From assembly GCA_003988855.1 (NCBI GenBank), contig QYAI01000026.1, positions 62,001 to 126,000 of the forward strand: 64,000 bases of DNA, written 5' to 3'. Origin of the DNA: Arachnopeziza araneosa (lineage: Eukaryota; Ascomycota; Leotiomycetes; Helotiales; Arachnopezizaceae). The notes under the pieces are model-generated. The model was not told the DNA's origin. It made no database searches and was given only the letters and a program-made list of their open reading frames with translations. Positions 34,768-45,798 of the stretch are shown here, in pieces (position 1 is the stretch's first letter; each line of letters opens with the position of its first letter). A program made the translations under genes and the position numbers.

Positions 34768-36278
34768 TTACCGAAACGCGATATCCTTTCGGTAATGCAT
34801 TTCGTCGAATTCGATCGAAGCGACGCCTCCATACACCCGCTCCAGCTTGTTCAAGGGTGTTGCCTGTCGCTGCGACGGAAATAACTCGACCACCATTCGT
34901 TACCAGATCTCCATTTGATTTCAATAGAGTTCCTGCTTGGAAGTAGTTGAGACATTCTCGAAGCGTCGATTCCAGAGGACCGAAGGTTATCTTATCACCT
35001 CTTCGATATTCTTCCGGGTACCCTCCAGCACAGAGGATGACAACAGCACAGGACTTGTCTTCCATTATCACCTCTGTTTCATGCAGGTGCTTTCCTGTGC
35101 AAGCAACCATGATCTCCACTACGTCTAACTTGAGCAATGGAAGTAGCGTTTGGGTCTCGGGGTCCCTGAACCTAGCTGTCCAATGAATTAGTATAGGAGT
35201 TTGCTAGAGGTAGCTAAAGAGCTAAAGAACTTTACTCCTAGGACAAGTTCTTGGGAACAAACAGCAAAGCTCTTTAGACAGATCCCAGCTCCACAGGTCT
35301 CACAGAACATAGTAGCGATTTGATATGAGAAAGCTTACCATTATACTCGAGAGTTTTAGGCCCAGACTTTGTAAGCATGATACCCGTAAACAACATACCT
35401 ACAAATGGGATGCCTTCTTTACGGAGACCTTCAAACGTCGGACCTAAGATCTTTTCGTCAATTTCCCGTAGAAGCGAAGCAGGTGCAATCTTGGTCGGTG
35501 CATAACAGCCCATTCCTTCGGTATTCAATCCTCTATCCCCATCAAAGACCCGTTTATGATCTTGAGCAGGGAACATCGATTTGAAGGTAACCCCATCGTT
35601 GAAAGTAAGTTGCTCATCTCGTCACCCTCCAGAAATTCTTCTACAACAACCTCATTGCCAGCATCACCAAACTTGCGATTAAGCATCATTTCTTTCAGCG
35701 CCACGATTGTCTCTTCCTTTGTCTCGGGAAGAAGGACACCCTTACCAGCGAGTCCAGAGGCCTTGATCACAATTCTGTGTGTGATTGAGTTCACATACTT
35801 CTCTGCTGCTTCGAAATCTGTGAAGTTGCGATATTCGGCGGTTGGTATCGCGTGACGAGCCATGAAGTCTTTGAAGAAGGCTTTTAACCCTTCTAACTGA
35901 GCCGCTTCTCTGGAAGGAGCAAAGATGGGTATTCCGATAGCTCGAAAGCATTCTTCAATTCCTGCTACGATGGGAGCATCAGGACCTGTTGTAAAAATCA
36001 GCTACGGTTATTGGCCATAAATTATGAGTGACAAACTTACCTGGAACTACGAGATTGATACTCAATTTTCTTGCACATTTCATAAGACTAGCAAAGTCTT
36101 CCTCATATTGTTCGTCTAAGTTGGACACCTTACTGATCATCCCTCTCGTGGTCCCTCCATTTCCAGGAACGACGAATATCTCCTCCACTCGGGAAGACTG
36201 GCTAAGTTTAAAAGCTAGAGCGCTTTCTCGTCCCCCACGACCAACAAGAAGAATACGGAGGGGAGAGGTGGTTGGCAT
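34768..36278 (-). pseudogene. GARS-like (phosphoribosylamine-glycine ligase), two frameshifts, no AIRS domain
   Basis: The sequence encodes an ATP-grasp enzyme of purine synthesis step 2 (GARS/PurD). Exons are 36278-36041, 35985-35339 and 35175-34768. Recognised blocks: RILLVGRGGRESAL (the family GGREHA has Ser19 instead of His), VVPGNGGT, VVPGPDAPIVAGIEE, IVIKASGLAGKGV, VVVEEFLEGDE, PAQDHKRVFDGD, EGMGCYAPT, LEYNARFRDPETQTLLPLL and MHYRKDIAFR then stop. Two frame breaks interrupt it: near 35605-35612 (one base missing after EGDEMS) and near 34831-34840 (before VYGGVASIEF). The intron phases agree only if the first break is counted. Fungal GARS is normally fused to AIRS (ADE5,7); here a stop follows GARS directly and no AIRS sequence is seen. 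It may be a decayed paralogue or carry sequencing errors. Confidence 0.8.
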
Positions 36279-36883
36279 CTCTAAAGTTGTGAAAGAGTAT
36301 ATTTTTGCCAAATGTCAGTCAGCTTTGGGTACAACAGGTTTTGAATGGAGAGGAGAGGAGCGAGTCTAAATACGAGAGATTAATTCTAGGTGCAGGGATA
36401 ATAGCCCCGATTTTTCAAGGCTGGGTTAGGATTGCTACTTTAATCCAGTTAGAACACGCGGAGAAGGCCCATGGAGCCTCCGTCTACCTTATTTAGGTAA
36501 AGGCTGATCTAGCATCTTGGTAATTGTGCATCATGAGCACGAGCTACTTCTATCAGAGCATAAGCGCTCAATATCTAGCTCATCCTTTATCTGCTAAAAA
36601 TGCCAAGTTAATTTAGCTTTTCGTGGATCCTCCAAATTTGCTTTAAAATGATACCTATTCTGTAAAAACTCTTGAGTTTATTTACAACATTGACATATAG
36701 CTTTCATTTTTCTCACCAGACGAGTATTTGCTATATTGGAGTATATGTCCGGACATTTTACTCCAGATGCCAAAAACTAAACTAGTGCAGCTAGTCGAGA
36801 AACCACCATATATTAGATCCAGTTCAAATTTTAAGACATGAACTTTCTTCTTCCAAATGACCAAACACCCTTTTCCATCTCCA
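36279..36883. other. intergenic region
   Basis: This 0.6-kb AT-rich stretch lies between the GARS-like start and the 3' end of ERG28, both on the minus strand. No gene is supported. Confidence 0.5.
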
Positions 36884-37339
36884 CTAAGCAACATAATTTC
36901 CCCACTGTACAACCATCCAAGTCAACCCTAATCCCGCCGTGGCAAGCGCAAACGCCCCCTCCCTAGCCCTCACTGTCTTCCAAATCACCATCTCAGAAAT
37001 ATACAACGCCAATACGCCCCCAAATGTGAACATAGCTAGTACATACAATTGCGGATTGTCGATATTGTAAGCGGCGTAGAGGCGGATCAGCGCCGTGTAG
37101 ATGTTTTTGATGCCATAGACGTGGGCTAGGAGGGGTGTGGGGGCTGGCGCAGAGGGTCCGGAGAATTGCTTCAGTGAAACGGAAGGAGGAGAGAGGTAGG
37201 TGACGGCTGTGTGGATGAGAGCGCTGATGCTTGCCTAGGGAGTGTGAGTGGTTTGGTAAGGGGAGAGAGAAGATGGTGAGCTGACGTATAAGAGGTAGCA
37301 GGGGAGGAGACCATTGTGTGGAGGGAGGAGAGAAGACAT
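36884..37339 (-). CDS. ERG28: ERG28-like ergosterol biosynthesis scaffold protein
   Basis: The predicted 134-residue protein matches ERG28, an ER membrane scaffold that holds the C-4 demethylation enzymes of sterol synthesis (ERG25, ERG26, ERG27) together. Exons are 37339-37286 and 37234-36884, in phase, with donor GTCAGC and acceptor CCCTAG. The protein starts MSSLLPPHNGLLPCYLLY and has four hydrophobic segments. It carries the family-like stretch VYGIKNIYTALIRLYAAYNI, followed by ISEMVIWKT. Length is close to other fungal ERG28 proteins (about 140). It is divergent from SKI2. Confidence 0.85.
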
Positions 37340-37760
37340 TTTGAATGAAACGTGAAATCTGCTTCTTGAGCTTTATGGGATAAGAAATTTAAGTTGGAGT
37401 GTTATAGTGATTAGTGATAGTAATACGGGCTTATATTTCGAGGCTCATATCTTGTGGCTCATATCTTGTGGCTCATTAATTCAAGTCCCGCTCGGCAGAA
37501 AACAGCAGCTGTCTTATGTCAAAACGGAAAAAGGCAGATCGAGCTAAGAGAAGAAAAGTAATTCATTAAGCATATCAAGACTCAAGTTCGCTTGGTTCAT
37601 TTCATCTCAAAGCTGAGATGTCAATTGCGAATTCTTGTGGTGGTGCGGTTTCGCTTGCAAGCCACAAGGCTGAGATTTTTGCCCCACCAAGTCCCGGCCA
37701 TGACATCGAAGTCAACAGCTAATGCATTGAGGCTTTTCAGGCCCAGAGGATCTGCCTGCG
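37340..37760. promoter_or_regulatory. divergent intergenic region, ERG28 / SKI2
   Basis: A 421-base region separates the two start codons and must hold both promoters. A short direct repeat, CTCATATCTTGTGG, occurs twice at about 37442-37470. I see no other named motif. Confidence 0.5.
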
Positions 37761-40700
37761 ATGGCAAAAGCTCTAGTCAGTTCCTTGGAGAAACTTCGTA
37801 TCTCATCAGCCACCAAAGATGATATGGGAGACGACTGGATAGATCATATCCTCAACGAACAACGCCCACGGAAAAAGGTCAAGCAGTCTCCAGAAGACCT
37901 GAAGAAGGAGCTCGAACAGAAATTCCTCGCACCATCCACTTCATTCTCTGCGGAATGGCTCAACAAGCTACAGCAGTAAGTTACATGCCTATTTCTTAAC
38001 ACCATGCTGATAATTGAGCAGGAGATGGGAGACACCCACGGACTACACATCGCTATTCAAAATAGCTCCTACTCAAACTCGTACGATCACTAGATTTACA
38101 CGCGAAGGCCTTGAGGGTAGAGTCACAGGTTACAAAGAAGTCACAGTCCCTGCCAATAGCGCAACAGCGAAGAACAGTACATCATTTTTGAGAAAGCCAG
38201 CTAATCGAGCAGATTTTGTGCGGGGTGCTGCTGGGTTCTTCCCTTTTGCGCCTGGAGGGTTGGAGGGAGTGGAAGCTGCTGCGGCATTGGAAGAGCAGGC
38301 GATCGGAGGCAATGTCAATGTCACGAATGGGAAGAGTAAACTGGAAAGGGTCATAAATTTCAGTAGTGATGGTGGTCTTTTAGAGGTTCCGCCTGGCTTT
38401 GAACGAGGCCTGGACTTTTCAAAGAGTAAAAAGGATGAAACCGAAGTAAAGGAAGCAGCTGAAGTGGAAGATGTTTTAGAAGAAGAACCTGACGAGGAGT
38501 TGACCGGTGATGCAAAGGAGGACGGTGTTAAGGCAGAAAATGGCTCAGGAGAAGTGTCAGATGATTCGGAAGAGGAAGACATCGATTCGCTCTTACCTGT
38601 CGAATTCCCAGCATTGGAACCGCATGGTGTTCTTGCTGCTTCAAGCGCAAAGAGAGGTGGCAGAGAATGGGCGCATATGGTTGATGTGAAACGGGAGATT
38701 TTGAATTTCCGAGAACTAGTACCCGATATGGCTAGGGAGTGGCCATTTGAGCTGGATACATTTCAAAAGGAAGCAGTCTATCATTTAGAGAATGGAGATT
38801 CGGTCTTCGTTGCAGCACATACGTCGGCAGGAAAGACTGTAGTAGCAGAATATGCTATAGCTCTTGCGGCGAAACATATGACAAAAGCCATCTATACTTC
38901 TCCGATCAAGGCTTTGAGTAATCAGAAGTTTCGAGATTTCAGAGAAATTTTTGATGAAGTTGGTATCCTTACGGGCGATGTGCAGATTGCACCGGAAGCA
39001 AGTTGTCTTATCATGACGACCGAGATTCTACGAAGTATGCTTTATAGAGGAGCTGATCTTATTAGAGATGTTGAGTTTGTTATCTTTGATGAAGTTCATT
39101 ATGTCAACGATCTAGAAAGAGGTGTTGTTTGGGAAGAGGTTATAATCATGTTACCAGAGCATGTTACTTTAATTTTACTTTCAGCGACTGTCCCAAATAC
39201 TTACGAGTTTGCATCTTGGGTCGGTCGGACGAAGCGAAAGGATATCTATGTCATTTCAACACCGAAACGCCCAGTACCTCTCGAGCACTACCTTTGGGCA
39301 GACAAGGGGATCCATAAGATTGTGGATTCTGAAAAGAAGTTTATCGAGAATGGCTGGAAGGAAGCGAACGATATTCTATTGGGCCGGGACAAGCAAAAAG
39401 CTTTGCCTCCACCAGCAGCCACCAGCACTCGTGGAGGAGGAAACAATCGTGGAGGTAGGGGCCAGAATCAGCGAGGCGGGAACCAAAGGGGCGGTGCGCA
39501 ACGTGGAGGCACTCAACAGCGGGGCCGTGGTGGCCCACCCCGAGCAAGCCACACGCCTGGTCATATGGGTCGCGGAGGTAGACTTGGCGGTCGAACCACT
39601 GCTGCACAAGATAAAACTCTTTGGGTTCATCTCGTCCAATTCCTTAAGAAGGAAACTCTACTTCCGGCTTGTATATTTGTTTTCTCGAAGAAGAGATGTG
39701 AAGAGAATGCCGATGCACTGAGTAATCAAGATTTCTGTACTGCAACAGAGAAGAGTGCGATTCATATGATCATTGAGAAGTCGATTGCTAGACTAAAGCC
39801 GGAAGATCGAGTGTTACCGCAAATTGTAAGACTGCGAGACATGCTTGGTCGAGGAATAGCTGTACATCATGGCGGCCTGCTTCCGATTGTGAAGGAAGTT
39901 GTCGAGATGTTGTTTGCACAGACATTAGTGAAAGTTCTCTTTGCGACGGAAACATTTGCCATGGGTCTGAACTTACCAACTCGAACGGTTGTGTTTTCTG
40001 GATATCGAAAACATGATGGTCACGCCTTCCGAAACCTTTTGCCAGGTGAATATACCCAAATGGCAGGCAGAGCAGGTCGTCGTGGCTTGGATACTGTGGG
40101 ATCTGTTATCATTGTGGCCCCTGGAGGAGGTGAGGCTCCGCCAGTGACGGAACTGAGACAGATGATTCTTGGAGATCCTTCAAAACTTCGATCACAATTC
40201 AGATTAACCTACAACATGATCCTCAATCTTCTTCGCGTTGAGGCTTTGAAGATTGAAGAAATGATTAAAAGAAGTTTCAGTGAGCACGCAACCCAGCAAC
40301 TACTTCCGGAACACGAGAAGGCGGTCAAATTATCTGAAGCCGATTTGGCTAAAATTAAGAGGGATTCATGCGATGTTTGCGATATAGATCTTGATGCTTG
40401 CCATCAAGCGGCTCAGAACTATCGTCAACTGACCTTGGATCTACATCTAGGACTATTGAAAACCCCCGTAGGACGCAGAATGTTTGCTCCAAAGAAGCTA
40501 ATAATCTACAATAAAGATGGTGTTCGAACTCCTGCTGTTCTTCTCAAAGAAGGGGCATCTGGTGGCACTAATCCCAAGGTCTATGCCATGGAGATCAGGA
40601 CTAGGAGAGACAACAGAGACTCAACTGACCTGCTTCCGTGTATGCCAAAATTCCGAAAGATGTTTACAAAACTCCCGCAAATATCAAAATCAATCGTAAC

Positions 40701-41701
40701 GAAGAATATCGAAATACCTGTGAGCGAGATAGAATGTGTCACGAATACTGTTCTTAAAGGAGTGGTACCAGAAATATACGTCGGTGGAGAAGGACACAAC
40801 AAGGCCAAAGATATCTTGTCCATACTCTGTCAATCTTGGGAGGCAGATGAGTGGAATGAAATGGATTGGTCAAGAATTAAAGACTTACAGCTCCGAGATA
40901 TACTTGCGAAACGCGTTGAGGAGTCAGCTGTTGCGCAGAAGTCTGCCTGTCTACAGTGCCCTCAATTCGTCAAACATGTAGGTTTATTGGCATTTGTAAA
41001 CTTTTGCTAATATTTGACAGTTTGCCATGTGTCACGATCAATGGTTGATCAAAGAAAATATCTCACAGCTGCGCCAGTTAATGTCCGATCAGAATCTTCA
41101 ACTTCTTCCCGATTATGAACAAAGAATCCAGGTACTCAAGGACCTTGACTTTATTGATGAAAGTTCTCGTGTACAATTGAAGGGAAAGGTGGCATGCGAG
41201 ATTCATTCTGCTGATGAACTCGTCCTTACTGAACTTATCCTTGACAATGTTCTTGCAGTTTATGAGCCTGCCGAGATCGTCGCTCTTCTTTCCGCTTTTG
41301 TATTTCAAGAAAAGACTGATATGGTGCCGAATCTAACTGGTAATCTCGAAAAAGGCATGAAAACCATTATCGAGATCTCCGAAAAGGTCAACGAGAGACA
41401 GACTTATCATCAAGTCATTCTCTCTTCTGATGATTCTAATGATTTTGTCTCTCGACCGAGGTTTGGGCTCATGGAAGTCGTTTATGAGTGGGCTCGTGGG
41501 ATGAGTTTTAAGAATATCACTGATTTGACAGATGTTCTTGAAGGAACTATAGTGAGAGTAATCACAAGGTTGGATGAGACGTGCAGAGAGGTTAAAAATG
41601 CTGCGAGGATCATTGGCGATCCTGAATTATTTACGAAGATGCAGACTTGTCAGGAGATGATCAAGAGGGATATCACGGCAGTGGCGAGCTTATATATGTG
41701 A
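37761..41701 (+). CDS. SKI2: SKI2 RNA helicase (Ski complex, exosome cofactor)
   Basis: This predicts 1283 residues, close to yeast Ski2. The cytoplasmic Ski complex unwinds mRNA and feeds it to the exosome for 3'-5' decay. Exons: 37761-37975, 38022-40977 and 41021-41701, all in phase. Order: N-terminal Ski3/Ski8-binding region with the RWETPTDYTSLF block, an acidic linker, and a DExH core with AHTSAGKT (Lys about 343), FDEVHY (Asp about 428), LLSATVPN and QMAGRAGRRGLD. Next come a ratchet/winged-helix region and the C-terminal DSHCT domain (ending with QTCQEMIKRDITAVASLYM). An RGG/QRGG-rich insertion of about 50 residues lies at 39430-39600, between the two helicase lobes. The second donor (CAT|GTAGGT) is normal. 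Expression is likely constitutive. Confidence 0.95.
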
Positions 41702-42429
41702 ATAGACTTTGCATTAGAGGCAATGAGAACTACAATGCCAGTGAAAGAGTTTTAAACTTGATTCTACTGAATGCCATTTAAAATAGTATAAGATATAATC
41801 TCCGTGCTTTCTTCTCTCCAATGATCCTTGGGCAATCAAATATCGTGTGAATAGTCGATAAGATCAAACCGTTTAGGCTTTCATGATTGTGATGAAACCA
41901 AAGATTTAAACAATGCCCGAAGGCTTCAGGAATTGGAAAGGAAGGCTTGGCTAGGGTTATGCGCAGACGCTAAATTGTATTCTTAAAAAAACGTTTGATC
42001 TAAATTTGATTAACTTTGCTCAGCTCTGTTCCTGATGAATACATTCTGGGAACTTTATATCAAATCCTATTCTTATTAATCAACTTAATATCTAATCTCC
42101 TTGAATTCTATTCTTAGTAATTAGTTTAACATTTATTTTTCTCGGATTCTATTCTTAATTTTTAGTATATATTTGTTTCTCTTAAATTCTATTCGTACTT
42201 AGTTTGAGATTTATTTTTCTCAAAACCTATTGTTCAAATTTATCTAAGTATGATTTTTCTCTGTATAAATTTTACTATTTATTTTCACATTGATCCTGTT
42301 AAAATTTCTTTACACTGCAGCCGGAAAGAGTCTTTTCAAAATACACACTACTTGAATCATGCACCAAACTTTCATAAAGAAGCATCGAAGATAACAAACT
42401 TGAATTGCAGCATTTATTATCGTCATAAA
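41702..42429. other. AT-rich intergenic region with degenerate repeats
   Basis: This 0.7-kb stretch between the ends of SKI2 (plus) and the epimerase-like gene (minus) has no gene. Its main content is the tandem repeat listed separately. Confidence 0.6.
42063..42262. repeat. about five degenerate ~40-base AT-rich tandem units
   Basis: The motif ATTCTATTCTTA (variants CCTATTCTTA, TTCTATTCGTA, CCTATTGTTC) recurs about every 40 bases. Each is followed by a TTTAGT-like stretch and TTTTTCTC. Copies have diverged strongly. Confidence 0.6.
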
Positions 42430-43086
42430 CTATATCGTAATCAATTTGAGTTGATCATTCTCCACAAGTGAATTAGGGTTGCCTTTCAAAGCAAGCTGAA
42501 CCATAGCTTCCGCAAGGTCGTCCTGCAAAATAGCATTTGCGATTTTGCCAATGATCCACGTCCTCACATCAGCACCAGGTGGTTGTACGAACCCCGGCCG
42601 AGCAATGAAAATCCTCATTCCTGTGGCGCCCGCCTCTTGATCCAGCTTCAACAAAGCATTTTCCAAACGCCCTCGCATTTTCCGATTTTCCTCCAGAAGC
42701 CAAAGATGCTTGCTTGTATCCTTCTCGGTCAGAGCGCCACTTAGATAGACGAACCGCACTGAGGAGCTGTTTTTGGTCGCCTCTGCAAAGGCGCGTGCAG
42801 TTGCAATAGCGTAGTCGAAATTGATCTTTTGATTAAGCTCGGCGGGTTTAACGGGAACGTTGGTTCCTAGACAATATATGAAGGCGTTTGCTGTGTGGAA
42901 CTCTTTGATGATGTGATCTGGATAATTTGAAAAGTCGTCGTGAAGAATTTTAGTGAGTTTAGGGTCTTTAATCTCGGGGTCACGACGAGAGATGGATATA
43001 ACAGATGTGACTGCTGGGTTGGAAAGACACTGTTGAAGTACAGCATTTCCAACCCAGCCAGTGCTCCCAGTAATTATAATCTTCAT
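42430..43086 (-). CDS. NAD(P)-binding Rossmann protein, atypical SDR/epimerase-like
   Basis: This is an intronless 218-residue protein starting at a clear ATG. The Rossmann nucleotide-binding motif TGSTGWVG sits at residues 6-13, directly after the first beta strand (KIIIT). Further on are AFIYCLGTNVP, then FVYLSGALTE and a RIFIARPGFVQPPG segment. This is the layout of fungal atypical short-chain dehydrogenases (NmrA/epimerase-like NAD(P)-binding proteins). The typical catalytic YxxxK is not evident, so it may be a binding or sensor protein. The substrate is unknown. It lies next to the decayed NRPS-like gene and could have belonged to the same locus; that is inference. Confidence 0.8.
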   Translation of the reverse strand: MKIIITGSTGWVGNAVLQQCLSNPAVTSVISISRRDPEIKDPKLTKILHDDFSNYPDHIIKEFHTANAFIYCLGTNVPVKPAELNQKINFDYAIATARAFAEATKNSSSVRFVYLSGALTEKDTSKHLWLLEENRKMRGRLENALLKLDQEAGATGMRIFIARPGFVQPPGADVRTWIIGKIANAILQDDLAEAMVQLALKGNPNSLVENDQLKLITI

Positions 43087-43519
43087 AATTCACAGTAATA
43101 GAAAGAAGAATGGTGCTGTGAAGGTCATGAAGGAGGAATCAAAGCAGAATAATTGAGGAAGGTAAACTTATTTTTTTGATTTTGGAAGTGTTCTATTGAC
43201 TTTGATATATTCTCGTCTATCTTTGATTCGGAGGAACTATTAAGCCGATTTCTCGGAGGTTGAGCCAACCATTGGGCCATACCACACGATGTGGCGACTT
43301 CTTAATGCAGAATGTTTTACTTTGACAGCACCAAAACCTAGGACTTTAAAGATGAAATTGGAGATGCATTCGTGTCAAGGAGACAATGAAGTCAGTGAGA
43401 AAACTAAACTGAAGTAAACCAAACCATGTTTTCCTCCTGGATGCTTGCTGTTCATTATATACCTAGGTAACCTTCATCAACCACCTCATTTGACGGCAAA
43501 GACTTAAAGGCCCCATTGC
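43087..43519. other. intergenic region
   Basis: This 0.43-kb stretch lies upstream of the epimerase-like gene and downstream of the NRPS-like pseudogene. No gene is seen. Confidence 0.5.
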
Positions 43520-44964
43520 TTAACCTAAAGCGACATCCATTCCTTCGACACAGCCGTGAGCTTTGAAGCATAACTACACTCATGTAGTAATCTATCCACT
43601 TCATACACAGGAATACTAGAAGCTTCATCAACTAGACTCAACGAGCGGAAGAAACTACGTTGTATATTCTTGCTTCCCCAGATATCTCGTGGCCCATAAT
43701 TTCACACTCGAGTTCAGCCACGATATCTGCAAGGACATCCACGGGAAGCCAATCGATGTTATCAACTTCCCTAGCGATTTTGGAGGAAGTTCTATGTGTT
43801 TTGAACTTGCTAGCATGCTCGGAAACCACTCTTAGCGAGTATCTAGTGAACAAATACTCCAAAAAATTGGGTGTTTCCACTGAATATGAATATGAGAGGC
43901 GTCTGAAATGTGGAAAGATAGCTGAAGTCAAGCAAATTCTTTACTCTACGTATTTATTTGTAGCTCGAATGACTCGATAGTCAGATTGAAATCGACTTGT
44001 AAAGCACTATGAACTACTAATTTTGCTTGTCGTAAAAGATTGTCGCAGATTTCCTGAGCTCAACCGAAGTTTCGCTTCGATAGATCTGTTTGAAGTCACT
44101 CAACACAGCTGTCTTTACCATTATACCATGTGATGCTTCTATGACAATCCAGATCCAACTTCTTCTGAGTTTCTATAGCATCTGGAGACCTGTTCAAACA
44201 GACAGTCTTAGCGGCTTAAGAGGCAGGCATTGCTTTAAAAGTCGCTAAAAGATAACTTCCAAGCGGCCCAGTTGTCCCAGTGAATACTATTACCGCGGCT
44301 CTGAGATTCTGCTTAGAATCTTGCCTGTCCTTTGACGGTGTGGGCATATCAATAATGTACCTCTCTATCATGGACTGCAGCCTCTTCTCTATAGGCTTAT
44401 GAGAAACTTCGTTGAGGTATAATCCCGTAGTTGCCTTCAAAAAGGGATCAAGAAGAGTCTCTGTCATCTTGTCCTCCGAAGGAACCAAATACACCAGAAG
44501 TGTATTGATATCCTCACGATTGATGGTAAACTCTCACGCTTTAATTGCAGCACGAATTCTCTGCACAACAAGAATTACTCGAAGAGAGTCCATCCCAATC
44601 TGGAACACATGGACCGAATCTTTCAGACTGTAATTCTCTAAAGCCTGGCTGAAGACTTCTTTTACAAAAGTTCTTATCGTGCTAGAATTGTTTGAGGGCC
44701 CCAAAGTCAACCCGTCAAGCAGAATAGCGTTCTCCTGCAACGAGTAAAGCTTGCTAAGTTTGTCCTGATATGCTTTCACCGTGAGTTGCTGCTGTACAGT
44801 CCCTTGCCAGCTCTTAAGAAAGGCTTTTCCGGCCTTGCAAACAGTATTAAGAAATTTGAACTCTTAGAGCATGCGAGAGCAACTTTGTTCCTCCACGACT
44901 TTCAGCGAAACGTCATCCAGGAGTTCACGTTCCGCTGTCCCAAACTTGACCACTGTCTCGAGAA

Positions 44965-44972
44965 GCAGTGAC
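44965..44972. repeat. left target-site duplication (GCAGTGAC)
   Basis: This 8-base sequence is repeated exactly at 45122-45129 on the other side of the MITE. Confidence 0.9.
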
Positions 44973-45121
44973 TAGGCTGCGCAAAAGTATCGATGCCAAG
45001 GTGGATATTTATGGGTACCCAGAGTATCCATGGGTATACCATGGATACTTTTTTTAGGACCTATCCGTGGGTGGTAAGTTGAGGCCACTATTCACCCCAT
45101 GGGTACCCATTGCGCAGCCTA
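44973..45121. mobile_element. 149-base hAT-like MITE
   Basis: The element has perfect 12-base terminal inverted repeats: TAGGCTGCGCAA at 44973-44984 and its complement TTGCGCAGCCTA at 45110-45121. It is flanked by an exact 8-base duplication, GCAGTGAC. The 8-base duplication and TAGG-type ends fit non-autonomous hAT elements. It has no coding capacity. Inside are a hairpin with 10-base arms (GTATCCATGG ... CCATGGATAC, about 45025-45049) and two GGGTACCC palindromes. Removing the element plus one duplication restores the reading frame of the adenylation domain, which fixes the insertion point to the base. The insertion appears younger than or comparable to the other decay of the host gene, since both duplications are still identical. 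Confidence 0.9.
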
Positions 45122-45129
45122 GCAGTGAC
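45122..45129. repeat. right target-site duplication (GCAGTGAC)
   Basis: Exact copy of 44965-44972, flanking the MITE. Confidence 0.9.
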
Positions 45130-45798
45130 GGACTGAAGCGATACTCGCCAACAACAAGAGCACCTTTGATCAATGGATGAGATCGAATAATGTTCTCCAG
45201 GGGGGTCGGATTGATTTTCTCGCCATTAGAAAGCACAATCAAATCGCCTGATCTTCCTCTATACTTCCACAAACCTGGTGCTTCGGTCATTTTGAACAGA
45301 GATCCTTGGTATGATATTCCGACAAAATGGGAAGCGCTTCAAAGACCCTGTGGTACTTGTTTGTTTTGTCATCATTAAGAATGACCAGCTCAAATATACC
45401 CTTGGAAATTTCGTCAAAAAGATATCCGATATCAAAAATATATGGATAGAGTCCCAAGTATAGCTAGGGCTTGATAGCTCATGAAACCAGCCATACTCTG
45501 CTGGGCCTATGAAACTGAAAAGATGAAGTAACTGAGTTGATGGTTTATCCCCAAACTCTGGTTGAAGCGGCCCTCCCGTGTGTCCCACGTGCTCTAGTTT
45601 TGCAAGATTTGATGATGCCACTGGGTCTGAAGCAAGATGCTCAAGTATAGAGGGATGCGAAAGAATCGCCGCTATTACGTTTTATCTCAGAAGATCAGCA
45701 ACGTACTGCGAAGAGAGCAGAACATCTGGATGGCCAAGCACTAAGGTCATTTCATAGAGAGTGGCGAACGAGTTGGTAGCCCGTCCACCCCCCCTTAT

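Larger units (their letters stand above)
43520..45790 (-). pseudogene. decayed NRPS-like adenylation-thiolation-reductase gene
   Basis: Fragments in several frames follow the order of a fungal NRPS-like A-T-R enzyme (adenylate-forming reductase). Adenylation pieces run from about 45780: TLVLGHPDVLLSS, a TAA stop near 45682, then TGGPLQPEFG, GPAEYGW, KYRGRSGDLIVLSNGEKI and GALVVGEYRF. A thiolation domain carries IGMDSLRV with the pantetheine-binding Ser. A reductase starts VIVFTGTTGPLGSYLL and continues past stops (about 44210, 44090, 44060) to NIDWLPVDVLADIVAEL near 43780. A one-base frameshift lies near 44810, and a 149-base MITE splits the adenylation domain. The N-terminal half of the adenylation domain is missing, replaced by a three-copy repeat. 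Such enzymes usually make or reduce small acids; the product is unknown. It is clearly non-functional. Confidence 0.85.
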
